Assembly: GCA_000827205.1 (NCBI GenBank)
Contig: KN832556.1
Location: forward strand, 2,350,969-2,414,968
DNA from: Plicaturopsis crispa FD-325 SS-3
Lineage: Eukaryota; Basidiomycota; Agaricomycetes; Amylocorticiales; Amylocorticiaceae
Direction: 5' to 3'
DNA length: 64,000 bases
This document shows positions 51,302-62,837 of this stretch, one piece after another. Numbering within the stretch: the stretch's first letter is position 1; each line of letters begins with the position of its first letter. Under the pieces are notes generated by a model. It ran no database searches, had not been told where the DNA came from, and worked only from the letters and a program-made list of their open reading frames with translations. Position numbers and translations under genes: made by a program.

Positions 51302-52839
51302 TCAATACGCACTGCCCTGTGCAGGCAATCCCTGAGGGAAAATCTGCGCGAACAGCGTGGGGTAGTGATGCTGCGCAACATCTGGGTGACTCCTACAGAT
51401 CGTTTGTTTCAGTTGTTGTAGCGGCAGTATCATGAAGTTGTGCACTTACTTCACTCGCCCGATAAGATTGACTTGCCCAGAGGGCTCACGGTCAAATTCA
51501 GTGAAATTCACCGCTAGTAAAAATGCACAGATTAGCATTCAACTGAACTCATTCGCATATTGCTGGGTCGAACTTACAGTCGGTCTGCGCGGCTTCACCG
51601 CGACTCTCCTTCAACTTCAGGACCTCGGGAGGAACTAGATGCAGGCCGTATCCCGTTGACATTCCTTGATTGGAATGGGCAGTGGCCAACACTTACATTG
51701 CACAATGCGCTCGGCAAGTCTGACACCAAGACCGATGTTCTGGAAGAATGGAACGGAGTAACGGTCACCCGAACCCTTCGCCGGGGAGAGCACGCGGTGA
51801 GACGTTGCCCGCGCCAAGCCCTGAGTGACGAACTCGAGTGCTGAAGTACCGTTAGAGGAATGACATAAATCACAGCGCCGGGGCAGACCTTTTCCTATAT
51901 TTACAATAAACGTCCCCGGAATGGGCGGTGCGTCGATCCATTGACCTGACAAATTTTGCACTTGCAGGCCTCTATGCGGCGACGCTTGCAAAAGCTAGAT
52001 GAACGGTGAGCAACGGTGGGGTGCTGTGCCGTAGCTAACGCACGAATGTCAAAAACCCAGCATCGTAATGGGGGCCAACACCTTGATCTGATTCCACGTC
52101 ATCTGGATATCTGACAATCTATCATACAGATGAGACGGTTCGGTAGACAGTAACGAGGAAGAAACATTTACCTTTGCTCGATGTTGCATCAAGTCATCCG
52201 CGTCGTAGAACCCATTCAGTGCATCCTCTGGCAGGCCAAAAGCCTCTGCCAGCAAGCTGATGAACTTGTAGCTTAGCTCTTGGACTTGTGCGAGATATCT
52301 AAGCATCGTATCCTTGAAGCCTGGAAGTAGCGCTTCGTCGGGCCACTAGAATATGACACAATTTAGGATATGTCCCGTGTAGTTACGATGATGAATGCAC
52401 ACTTGTGATTCTCCCCATAATCTGATTATATTGGGGTGTTCAATACCAGGCCAACATACAAGCACAAGGAAACTACTAACCTCAAGTAGTCAGGGTCACC
52501 GGGCTTCCACCTGTTAATGTGCGGCGTAGCGAAATCAAACTGTTCCCTCTGGTCCGTTCGGCCCTTAGTGAGCTCTTTGCCAAGAGCTGAGTACCCGAGA
52601 AAGTGTTCGCTGTTCGCCATCCTAATCCTGTTCTTTTCTTCCGGGGGAAGGGCGAATAGCTTCGGGATATATGCCTCGAGCTCCGAGATATCCTCTGGGG
52701 ACACTGGAGACTTCGCGAGGTACAAAAACCCGACATTAATGAGTGCGTGTCGTAGTTCTGCAATGAATTTCGGCTTTGTATCGGGAGATGTGGTCAGGGA
52801 GAAGTCTAGCAAGGGTACACTGGCGAAATTAGAGGCCAT
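51302..52839 (-). CDS. 2-oxoglutarate/Fe(II) dioxygenase, isopenicillin N synthase-like
   Basis: Cytosolic oxygenase of the isopenicillin N synthase-like family with both the N-terminal DIOX_N-type and the C-terminal 2OG-FeII domains. It opens MASNFASVPLLDFSLTTSPD and ALINVGFLYLAKSPVSPEDI, then FALPPEEKNRIRMANSEHFL and GYSALGKELTKGRTDQREQF. The metal site is VGPHYDAGFLTF (His and Asp) with the second His in ATSHRVLSP; RYSVPFF supplies the 2OG-binding Arg and Ser. The end, after small exons, is SGQVNLIGRVKSHPDVAQHH then YPTLFAQIFPQGLPAQGSAY. All key residues are present. Fungal members act on diverse small molecules, so the substrate is unknown. Seven or more short introns. Confidence 0.87.
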
Positions 52840-53240
52840 CGTGGATGTTGTGCAGTTCCCCAAGAATGTAGTGCAACCTTTATATATGCAAAAGGGCGTC
52901 TGTGTGTCCCCTCGCAGATTGAGGTGGGATTTGAGCAGGTACAAGTACAGGAGGCATCGGAGAGTCCAGACACAAGTAACATGGTGGTGGAAGAATGACG
53001 CGATACCATCTTCGAATTCGGTTAACATACGCGTACCGACAATTGTGGCGTCCGTATCCGACCTATCCAACCTCGGACTCCGGTAGGCAAGCAATTTGCC
53101 TGTAATTTGCCGATTGTGATTCATGTGCGGACACCGTGAAGTCTGGAGTTCGTATGGACTTGATAACAATCCGGCAGATCACAATCGTTTGCGCACGGGA
53201 AAACACTAAAACATGAGGCTCGGAACGAGTATCAAAATCA
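52840..53240. other. promoter region of the dioxygenase gene
   Basis: 400 bp between two minus-strand genes. No gene is seen. Confidence 0.45.
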
Positions 53241-54031
53241 TCAGGCATGCTCGAGTTTTATCCGTATGTGCGCCGAGCGCCGGCGGCTCTCCACGAACAA
53301 GTAGCTCACTGCGGATGTAATGGACCGGGGTCAGTCTACAGCTGCCAGACTGTAAACAGAGTGTACTGAGCACCCACCGATGATCCTTTCAAGAATGCCA
53401 CTCTCGACAAGCGAAGAGTCTAGCTCCAGGCATGGGTGTTTCCGCATCCTCAAAACGCCGAGATACCGTACACATGGATGGTATCGAGCGATGACCTTCT
53501 TGTCCTCGTCATCGGCCCGCACAAGCTGTTCATTCCCAAAGTTAACTCCGTGCGGTAGCACACCAAACTAAATAATTTACCTGTAGGTGCCGGTTATGCG
53601 TCTTCCAACGGTATTGCTGGCCAGATGCATCAGCAAATGTTCCACCGCTGTGAAAATGATGAGTAAGGCATGTAACGAGAAGAGGGAGCAGTGCGCGATA
53701 CGGACACGCCTGATGGGTCATACTTCAGCCACTCGCCCAAAGGCATCCATCCCTCCGTATCATCCGACAACCCCTGGGCGTCGCCGTCCTGGTCTTTCAA
53801 GAACCGGACTTTTGTACCGTAGCCCTTTTTGCGGCGCTCTATCTCGGCAACGCATCGCAGAGCGCGGGTCTCCTGGTCGAGCTTGTTGATCCTGGTGCGT
53901 TGCGGTTCCCAACGCGGCGTGCGTATCTCGTAGTAGTATTTATCACTTGCATCTGCGGCAGTGGTGTTGCGCAAAGAGGTAGTCGTCAAGTCAAGCCAGT
54001 GCTTGGGGGGTGGTTTCGGTGGAGGGGGCAT
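53241..54031 (-). CDS. DUF6593-domain protein
   Basis: Basidiomycete-type protein of unknown function, 196 residues in four exons (54031-53724, 53647-53581, 53525-53378, 53308-53241). It starts MPPPPKPPPKHWLDLTTTSL and has YYEIRTPRWEPQRTRINKLD. The domain core is TFADASGQQYRWKTHNRHLQ followed by VIARYHPCVR and HPCLELDSSLVES. The last join restores IIVSYLFVESRRRSAHIRIK, the usual DUF6593 ending. The splice phases all agree and the length is a multiple of three. Members are numerous in mushrooms and small. Neighbouring genes give no hint of a pathway. Confidence 0.8.
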
Positions 54032-55000
54032 GTCGCAATGAGGATCGTGTCAGAGGACTGATTGGCTACTGGCGAAAGAGAGCACGCATGCATTTAAACC
54101 AGCGATACCTTGTGAATCGTAGACCCGGATATACGCTCTGTGTGAAGAATTCGAAACGGAACGCAGTGAGTACATAGATGGTCCAATGGATATGCGAGCA
54201 TCCCGAGATTAAGGACGACGTCCCCCAGTGAGGCAAGGCACGTTTTCCCATGCTATGTCAATACCGAGTCCGCGGTGGGAGAATAACTTGAAAATGCCGG
54301 GGTTTGACCAGTGGCCCACAAGGAACAGGGAGGGAAAAGTCAGCGGATAATTTAGAGATGGTTGGGTGGACGAGCCGGGGGAGTGAGATTTTGACAACCA
54401 CGCACGAGTACGCCGGAGCACGCACACTGCGCATGCCACAGATGCCGCTCCATAGCATGCGCAGGGAGAACTATAGTGGCTACCGTACACGCTAAGCAAT
54501 ATTGAAGGAAAGAGAGCTGCATGCAACTCACTGGGACGAGATGGTACTGTAATGGAGTGAAATCCTCATGACGGGGGTCCGTAATTAAGACTCGCGATGT
54601 CTGTTGAAGTCGTCAGTAAAAAGTGCCTTTGCCAATCAAGTCCTTGTGCACAACGTTGGCACGATGCATTACTGTAGTCTGGTTCATTTGGGTGAGGGCG
54701 TGCGCAGCCGAAAGAGTCTGGGCGCGTTGGAAACATAATGATGTTGTTCCTTCCTGGTCACGTACTGCTATGCAGCTAGTGCGATTGTGCTCCAGTGTTT
54801 GCCTACTTGGCGTGCATGCAATAGCAATATATATGAGGATTTTCTTGGAATCAGCAGCAACGACTGGAGGACATGACCGTTCGAGACAAAACATGGCGGG
54901 TAGGCAAGGGCGCCTCGGTGCCGACAGGCCGTCGGGTCGGTTTAGGAACTTCCTTTTTAGAATTAGGGTTGGCACTCCGCCTTAGCCGGTTCATTGCCGG
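54032..55000. other. upstream region of the DUF6593 gene, before the nested transposons
   Basis: About 970 bp with no recognised gene. Before the insertions it would have formed, with 60078-60239, a divergent promoter region of about 1.1 kb between the DUF6593 and UNC93-like genes. Confidence 0.45.
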
Positions 55001-55008
55001 ACAGTGCG

Positions 55009-55041
55009 AGGACCCCGGCGTATCCTATGTTATGTCCGATT
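55009..55041 (+). repeat. left terminal inverted repeat of the outer element
   Basis: About 33 bp matching the reverse complement of 60037-60069 with five mismatches. Confidence 0.75.
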
Positions 55042-55654
55042 CATTTGCGTACATTTCTGGTCCCAAAAATGTGCTCTAGTCCGATCCATATGCGTACATA
55101 AATGCCAAAAAATCGACTTGTGTACGATCCTGAGTAGGGCTGCCGGAAGTTGAGCTGAACTCGAGGCGCAGCTTGCTCGCCATTTGAAGTTGCCTTTTTG
55201 GGAGCTCGAGCTGCCTTGAGTTCCGCTCGAGTTACCTCGAGCTACGCTTCTTCACTTTCTTGATTTGGACCACAACACTGCGCGCTCTCGCGTCGCGTTA
55301 GGTCGCGTTCCACTGCTTGCATTCAACAACGTACTCTGTAGATACTGCTGTATCAACATCCCCTCTTCAATGCTATATTCTTTTCCTGTTCGGTCCCCGC
55401 CTGTCGGCCGTCGTGGCGTCGATTCCGCCCACTCCACATTTTTAACATCGCGTCCGACCTCGCCATCGACCTCTCCGTTGCAACCTCGCCGTCGCCTCTG
55501 AAACATCTATTTTCCCTCGCAATTATACTTTTGTCTGTGGAGATTTTATATGGAGTAGTAACTCGATGCGCGTCATATAACGAGGACAGGATCGTGGAAT
55601 TCGGTATAAATGGTGAGCATTTGAACGAGTCCAAGGAGAGAATCTGTCGCTAAA

Positions 55655-58600
55655 ATGTCCCGGAGCGCAGCTCAGCAGCAGCATCAGCAGCAGCAGCAGC
55701 AGCAGCAGCAGCAAGCAGCCGCATACTTTGCCCCGCCAAACGACTCTCACTACGGACAATTCAGCACTTTCCCGCAAACATCAAACCAATTTGCTTTCCC
55801 GCCTCCTGATCAACAACATCAATGGCAGCAGCCGGTATACCGCATCCCTCCAGGGCCCCCGAACTCATTCGCATTCCAAAACCATTTTGCTGACACCTTC
55901 ATACCGCCTTCGCCAGCCCATCCGACACACCCCGTCTTACAAGATAGAACTCCGGGAACTGTCAACACATCCTCTGCCCCGACACACGGGACGAAACGGA
56001 AGAGGGTGTCGGACACATCCTCACAGCCTCCGCCGGTACCTGGTGTTGGACCAGCCGCGACTCCTCCCGTTGTGCTGCCACCTGCCGGTTCAATTGTCCA
56101 CCCGCCGCCCAATGGAAGCGAGTCTAGTACCGCTCAAGCAACCGATGTATGGTATAATACTCGGAAACTGACTACGCGCGAACGTCCTGCAACACTTCCG
56201 GACTACGAGCCAACATACAAGTCCCAGCCCGATCCGAACGAGACGCCATTCCTAGGCTGTCGTTTTTGCACGTAAGTTTCTCAGTTAGGATATCTGCCCA
56301 TCTCACAGAGGATTCATTGCTCTCTAGTGCTGAAGCAGGGAGCAAATGGCAGACCTGGAAGAACACCCACGGCCAAACCGGATCCATTCGCGGCCACCTG
56401 GTCAACGAGCATTGGGACGCGTACCGCGCTGTGGTTATTACGCAGAAATTGAAGTCCTGGATGACCCTGACTAACGCGTCTGGTCCTGACGTGCACGCGG
56501 AAGAGCCACGGAAACGCGAGCCGTTCTCGCTGAAAGGATTTTACACGAGGCTTATAAATTGGGTCGCTGTCGATAACCAGGTGCGTTCATCTCTGAGAAT
56601 GCAAATTATATGATCTCATCTCATGCGCAACTATAGGCCATTAGTGTCGTTGACAGCCCAGAGCTCAGGGAGCTGCTCCTTTTCTTGGGAACAGAACTCG
56701 TTGACTCCGATATCCCACATCGCACGAAATTGACGGAGCTCATCATCAAGAGATTTGACGAAGAGTATGCATTGATCATCAAGGATATAGAAGTGAGTAA
56801 TCCGTCTACTTCGGTATGTATGCATTTGCTTATCTGAGTTTCATAGAATGCCGTCGGTCGGGTCTCATTTACCAGTGACTGCTGGTCTCGTCAGAATCTG
56901 TCGGACTTCATGGCTATCACGGCACATTATTGTGCCCATGATAGTGACGGCCACCTCGTCCTGCGCTCCCAACTTGTTGCATTTCGCAATGTTGGCCAGT
57001 CGCATACGGGAGAAAATCTTGCCCGCGAAACTATGGCTGTTCTGAAAAAGTTGAATGTCCTCCATCGGGTAAGCAAAGTCAGTCCCCTACATGTTCACAA
57101 GCTGATGAAAGTGCTGAACTAGCTCGGCATGTTCACGCTCGATAACGCGTCGAACAACAACACCATGATGGAATGGCTCGCCCGACTGCTCAAGGAAGAG
57201 GACATCATTTTTGACAAGGACGGCAACCGTATCAGGTATGCTATTTCTTGGTTCTTGTGGAGCTCGTAATAACATTGCTGCATAGGTGTTTTCCCCATGT
57301 TGTCAACATTTCGGTCCAAACAGGCTTGAAGCATCTCACGGAGGCCGAAATGCCGCCCCCGCACAGCACTACGTTCGACTCTATCCCTGAGGAATTCGAC
57401 GACGACGACGATACGGGTGACGCATTCCCCGGTAGTCAATCGACCGCCCCACTCAATGCGGACCCCGAATATCTTGAGGCGCTCAAGAACGACGTTGTGA
57501 AAGCGTCGCGGACGCTCGTAACCGACTGTCGCGCATCGGGGCAGCGACGCGACGCGTTAAAGGCCACGATCCGCGATGGCAACAAAGCGGAAGATTGGTC
57601 TGAGATCGAGCTGGACTCGGACTCTGAGGGCACCCGCTTTCTGCGATGTGTCGCGCTACTGCGCGATGTCGAGACCCGATGGTCATCAACTTTTTTGATG
57701 ATTGATCGTGTTCTTGAGCTCTATCCGGTACGTTTGTTGCTCAGGGTATCTCATCTCATCTCGCCTGTACTGATCTCCGTCCCGGACTTCTCCAGGCCGT
57801 CGAGCGTTTTCTACGGGCTGACAAGCAACGCAAGATCAGCCACCGTCAACTATCCGTTAAAGAGCGCGAGGTTCTCCATGATATCCGACAGTTCTTGCAC
57901 GCGCCTCATCTAGTTCAGGAACTAGTCTCGGGGCAGAAAACCCCGACGCTCTCACTTGTCCTGCCAATGTACGAAGAGCTCATTGATGTGCTTCGTGAAT
58001 TATCCGAGGATTTGCCACGAATTTCGCATGCCATCAACGCCTCTATTCTCAAGCTCGAGCAGTACCTTGGAAAGACACGCAGCACACGCATCTATGCACT
58101 GGCCATGGGTACGTCGAAGTCATGTTCTTTCTCAATAGTGTCCTTACTTACTACGAGCCTGATAGTCGTCAACCCCACCGTCAAATTCAAATGGCTCGAA
58201 GATCACTGGACTCCGTCGGAACTCGCTACTGCGCGTGACTTCACACGAGACGCTGTGAGCTACCGTCGCCTTTTTAGCCCACCGCGTTTATAATGCTCAC
58301 AACGACCCGCTCTCTTAGATGATAGCCTTCCAGACTGCTGCGAGGCATGCACATTCGACCACCGAGGCTTCGCGCTCGAGCGCCGGTGCTTCCACTACGC
58401 GCTGTGGCCAACGCTCTGTCCGAATCCCCACTGCATCGAGTGGTGCTCGAGCGCTCAACTCGGGCAGCAAGAACCTGCGAAGCCTTCGCAAGTCGAAGTC
58501 GGGCAGCAGCGGGAGCTTTTCCGCGGATTCTCCACGACTCTCAGGGTCGTCGACTCGCACTTCGGGCCCAACTTCTGAAGATCGTGAAGCCGAAGAACAG

Positions 58601-59486
58601 CGAGCAGTAAAACTCGACAAGAAGGCTGTGGATGAGGAGCTCGCGCGATATGTTGAAGCGGGCATCATCGACGACGAGGATGAGCTCGACGATTTTGACT
58701 TGTTGCGATATTGGCAGGTATATGCAAGCCTTTGATACGGTCCTATCATTATTGACGTTGATGTTTCAGGCTCATAAGTTCAAGTTCCCGTTGCTATATC
58801 GTGTGGCATTGGATGTCATGTAAAGAACCGAATGGGACCTTGAGGGACGCGCAAGTGCCGCTAGATGCAAGATAGCAAACTCAGTCGTCGTGAATATAAG
58901 TGAACGACTTTATTATGTACCTAGATGCAAGATAGCAAACTATAGGTACAGTAAGCATTAAGTAGCTTTAGTGTAATAGCAATGGAACATACCTCAGTCG
59001 TCGTGAATATAAGTGAACGACTGAGGAAAAGAAAAGAGACGCGACGCGTCGAAAAGTCCATGAAGTTCCGAGATCCGAATAAACGTCCGAAGGAAGTTCA
59101 CTTAGGGGCTAAGTCCAAATAAGGAAATAGGAAAGGAACGAGAACGCATACTATGGTAAATGTCCATTCACAACATCATGCCTGTCCAGGCATCGGCCGT
59201 ACCCTGCGAGCGCGTCTTCTCTTCGAGCAAAGCTACCGACACCGATCAGCGCAACAGTCTCTCACCGGTGATGATGGAAATGCTTCAGATACTGAAATAC
59301 TCGGCTCGGTCGGACCGCCTCGACTTTGCTAACGAGTGGTCGGCCAAGGAAGAGGAGTTGTGGGTCCTGGATATCGACCCCTCTGTCTTGCAGGATATAA
59401 TGTCAAGGCCTGGTCGGATGCACGAACTTATTGACCTTCTTCGTGAAAGTCACGAAGAGCCGCCGGCTTCAACTCCTGCTTCCTAG
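55655..59486 (+). CDS. hAT-family transposase, probably disrupted near the 3' end
   Basis: The first exon starts MSRSAAQQQHQQQQQQQQQQ, a CAG-repeat polyglutamine run, then Pro-rich sequence. A zinc-finger-like part holds GCRFCTAEAGSKWQTWKNT and SIRGHLVNEHWDAYR (BED-type). The RNase H-like core includes VGRVSFTSDCWSRQNLSDFM, then LGMFTLDNASNNNTMMEWL and DVETRWSSTFLMIDRVLELY. The C-terminal dimerisation block is ASAVPCERVFSSSKATDTDQ. Many short introns are cleanly spliced. After KFPLLYRVALDVM (ending 58820) a TAA follows at once, and the frame resumes as PVQASAVPCERVF only at 59181. The 360 bp between are flanked by TCATG on each side and look inserted. Without the dimerisation block a transposase should be inactive. 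A cryptic intron cannot be excluded, but I see no good splice sites. Confidence 0.8.
55672..55713 (+). repeat. CAG microsatellite encoding polyglutamine
   Basis: Run of CAG codons with one CAT interruption near the start of the transposase. Such runs vary in length between copies. Confidence 0.85.
58821..59180. repeat. 360-bp insert with patchwork repeats inside the hAT gene
   Basis: The insert is bounded by TCATG at 58816-58820 and 59176-59180. Inside, CTAGATGCAAGATAGCAAAC occurs at 58861 and 58921. A 30-bp unit starting CTCAGTCGTCGTGAATATAA occurs at 58880 and 58993, and it carries the inverted arms AGTCGT and ACGACT. The ends of the insert are not inverted repeats. Origin unknown. Confidence 0.6.
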
Positions 59487-60036
59487 TTGTACAATGCATA
59501 GTATGATGTGTCTACTTAATAGCTTTGAACCCCTACGATAATACCTCTGGAGGGTGTCGGCCTGCAATTGACCGTCACCAGTGGTCAGCCATGGCAGTCG
59601 CATATGCATTTTCCAAATAAGGTAATCTAACTCGAGAGAGGTCGGCTCGTTAATAAGCTACCTCGAGTTCCCCTCTCGTCAACTCAAGCCAGCTTCAACT
59701 TGACTTCCGGCAGCCCTAATCCTGAGCGCGTACATTCACCAAGCGTCGGTTGCAACGTCCGATCGGATTGGCGTACATGAACGGTCCATTTTTGCCCTTG
59801 AAAACCGATATACAGGGAGATTATCAATATAAATTAGCCTATGTGCACGGGCAAAAAAAATTGGCCCAAGACACCCTCAAACGGCCCTCAAACGCCTCGC
59901 GCGAGGGGGTCCTCGTGTTTTCACCTTGTATCCGGATTTCGTACATTTATGGTCCGATTTAGGGTGGTCCGATATTTTAGCGTACATTTCATGCTCAAAA
60001 GTGCGCGTACATTTTCGCCAAAATCCAGCGTTTGCG

Positions 60037-60069
60037 GATCGGACATACTTTAGTATACGCCGGGGTCCT
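60037..60069 (-). repeat. right terminal inverted repeat of the outer element
   Basis: Partner of the left end; the outermost 15 bases are identical. Confidence 0.75.
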
Positions 60070-60077
60070 ACAGTGCG

Positions 60078-60239
60078 GCGTCCTTGTGCAAAAGCCTTCA
60101 AATTGTTTCCGTCGACGGTCGCGCACTAGCACGCAATGCTTTCATCGATGGGCCAAGGCCTTTTTTGCCGTAAAAAATCTGTTTTATATAGCGGGCATCA
60201 TGCGCGGGTCTTGCTCGTCGTCTTCTTGACTTTTTCTCA
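60078..60239. promoter_or_regulatory. proximal promoter of the UNC93-like gene
   Basis: Only 162 bp separate the outer transposon from the ATG at 60240. It includes a GTTTTATATAGCG stretch at 60181-60193 that could act as a TATA box, about 50 bp before the ATG. Confidence 0.45.
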
Positions 60240-62607
60240 ATGTCGTCGGTCACTAATGCTGGAACGCCTCGCCGCCTGTGGTACAGGACAACTCTCTTCA
60301 ATGCCTACGTGATTGGCTTGGTTGGTTTCACTGCTCCTGGCCTTTGGAATGCCATGAATTCTCTGGGCGCTGGGGGTGCAGAGGAACCATTCAGTCTGTT
60401 CTATTCTCCATGTAGTCTACCCGTCACTTATGTCTCCCCCTTCAGTGATCAATGCATCGAACGCACTGGTGTTCGCTTTAATGGCAATATTTTGTTTGCT
60501 CGGAAATACGGTCGCAAACAGGATTGGTCTGGGTATGTCCTCTTCATTAGGCGAATGTTGTCTATGATCTAATGGTCCTTCCTCGCAGCATGGACGCTTG
60601 TACTCGGAGCTGTCGGTTACCCGCTATATAGTGCGGGCCTGTATACCAACGTAAAGGTACACCATCTCTCCCAGCACATAGCGATCGCACATGTGCTGAC
60701 TTTTCGTTCTCCATAGTTCGGCACGAAGTGGTTCGTTCATAACCCTTCGGGTTCGCGTCTATTATATATATTGAGTTTTTTTCTTCAGGTTTGTCTTGGT
60801 CGGTGCAGCAATCGACGGCATAAGTGTAAGCGCTGAAAAAAACGAGGCGACAATTCCAAAAGCTCAAGAATTCATCAATAGGCCGGACTGTTCTGGGCGA
60901 GCGAGGGCGCTGTTGCTGTAGGCGTAAGTTTAGGCTCGTGGCTTTGACTATGCTGTCCCTAAATATGACCACTCTAGTATCCGGAGCCCAGCAAACGCGG
61001 ACGATATCTCAATATCTGGGTGTTCTTTCGCACAGCAGGACGTAAGTGCAGAAATCTCGAGCAGTCCGTAAATTTTGACCTCACGTACTATACGCAGCTC
61101 TCGTCGGTGGCGCAATTGTTCTTGGTCTCAACCACAAGACTACAGGAAGGGGCCATGTTGGCACGAGCACATATTTAATCTTTATAGTGAGTCTATCGCT
61201 GAAGTCGTGTGTTTTAAAAGACTGAGCATAGTCAAGGCTTTGCAATGTCTTAGTGTTCCCATCGCTTTGCTTTTGAGCAAACCGGGGGATGTACAACGTA
61301 TGTCTTGTACTCCGCGTTTGAGGTCAAAATACTGACTTCGCGTAGGCTCGGATGGTTCTAAAGTGACCGTCGCGCCCCGCGTCTCATTCCAGCAAACACT
61401 ACGCGACCTATATAAAACCCTGAAACGGCGTGAGGTGCGTCGCGTCGCGAAGCTCCGGGGCCGTTCACATCTGGCACTAACATCACTTCATCCTGCTGAA
61501 GGTACTTCTCCTCATGCCGTTCTTCTTTGCGGCGTACTTCAACAGTGAGTGACCATGTTTCTTCGCCATCGAAATGTTCAGTGCTGATGTAGGAAACAGG
61601 TTATTCATCGACATACACTACCCTCTACTTTGGTGTCCGAGCGCGTGCATTGATGGGATTCACGGGCAATTTCTCGACTCTCGTTGGGTCGCTAGTGATA
61701 TCTTACCTCCTGGATTACCGCGGTAAGTACCGTTAGGGCGCAGCCTCACACATCTTCTGACAACTGTAAGAAGGTATACCCAGGAAGAACAGGCTGTTTA
61801 TCGGCTTCGGCGTCGTCGTCGCTTTCCAGATCTTAGCATGGGTCTATGCAGTGGTCATCATCGCAGGTAAGCAGTTCGCCTTTATCCCCTGGATGACCAA
61901 GGACTCAAACATGTCGAATCTGGATAGACTATCAAAAGAACACCCCAGTGCTCGACTGGTTGTCGCCGGGTTTCACGAGGTCAGTTTCACCGTTACATCG
62001 TCCTCACAATATCCTACTAATCCAGATATTAGAGGGTTCTTTGTCATAATTTGGTGGAATATGGCACAACAAATGTCGCAGAACTTCCTGTACTATTTGG
62101 TACTGTTATTTTCCTATTTGCACTCCAAGAGAGTCACTAAATCTTCGATCCAGATGGGCACCTTAACGAATGACATTAACGAGCTCACGCGGCTTACGGG
62201 CATCTTGCGCGGAAGTGAGAGTGCCGCGCAGGCTATCGCCTATGGTATCAACGCGTGAGTGGCACTCAAAACTCTGTCTTTGACTGCAAGATACTGACGT
62301 TCTCCATCTTCCTAGCAACGACATTAATGCATGGATACCCGTACGCACTGGCCGAGATGCGAAATTAGCATATGCTCATCTAGTACTAATATAGGTCGGT
62401 ATCAACGTTGCCCTCCTGCTTCTTGCCGCATATCCAACATGGCTTGTCGTACGTGATGCGCGATTCCAAGATGAGACTACCGTGTCTCGCGACCCAGAAA
62501 CCGCTGGCAAGGCGGGAGCGTTCGACTCGGATTCCAAAGCTGATGGGGAAGATGTGGAGACCGCCTCCATTACACCTGCGACATTGTCCCGAATCGCTAC
62601 CAAGTAA
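60240..62607 (+). CDS. UNC93-like major facilitator membrane protein
   Basis: Probable membrane transporter or channel-regulator-like protein of the UNC93 branch of the MFS, with about 11-12 membrane helices. It starts MSSVTNAGTPRRLWYRTTLF and NAYVIGLVGFTAPGLWNAMN, the usual UNC93 first helix. Later helices include ANRIGLAWTLVLGAVGYPLY, FGTKWFVLVGAAIDGISAGL, FWASEGAVAVGYPEPSKRGR and IWVFFRTAGPLVGGAIVLGL. The second half has ARALMGFTGNFSTLVGSLVI, RLFIGFGVVVAFQILAWVYA and VGINVALLLLAAYPTWLVVR, with an acidic C-terminal tail ending TLSRIATK. Many short introns; a few joins (near 61550 and 61990) are approximate. Substrate unknown. A transposon pair has landed in its promoter. Confidence 0.85.
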
Positions 62608-62837
62608 GTGTAGTTGGGGAACGAAAGAAGTAATCATAATGCAGGAAGCGGTGTAGGTGGTCGAGAGAAGTTGAATAGACACTCATACATACAATCTAAT
62701 TCCATAGCGTGCATTTCTCACCTTTTGCGACACTATAAAACCGCAAATCTGAGCGTTGAATTAACAAACTCGACTTCATTATAATGCCGTACTATTGTCG
62801 TACTCCTACAAATCGTCTATTGGAAGGTTTCGATTAC

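Larger units (their letters stand above)
55127..59726 (+). mobile_element. hAT DNA transposon with near-complete transposase gene
   Basis: ATCCTGAG at 55127-55134 and 59719-59726 is an exact 8-bp target-site duplication. The element, 55135-59718 (4,584 bp), starts and ends with the perfect 16-bp inverted repeat TAGGGCTGCCGGAAGT, extended imperfectly to about 25 bp. Short CTCGAG words recur inside both ends. It carries one transposase gene in the plus direction. Perfect duplications and good ends indicate a recent insertion. It sits inside the outer element between the two end repeats. Confidence 0.92.
55001..60077. mobile_element. outer inverted-repeat element, split by a hAT insertion
   Basis: ACAGTGCG at 55001-55008 and 60070-60077 is an exact 8-bp target-site duplication. 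The element proper is 55009-60069. Both ends read AGGACCCCGGCGTAT, then a six-to-seven-base variable patch, then TATGTCCGATNC. Without the hAT it is about 470 bp and has no coding capacity. Motifs TCCGAT and GCGTACAT recur just inside each end (for example near 55035, 55075, 59760 and 59980). An 8-bp duplication suits hAT- or KDZ-type transposases, but the end sequence does not decide the family. This was inserted first; the hAT came later. Confidence 0.75.

Noticed and set aside
58861-59022. A CRISPR-like array because of repeated units
   Set aside because: Only two copies of each unit, unequal spacing, inside a fungal transposon; CRISPR arrays are prokaryotic.
55135-59718. hAT ends read as part of the outer element's repeats
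   Set aside because: Each pair has its own exact 8-bp duplication, so the two pairs of ends belong to two separate insertions.
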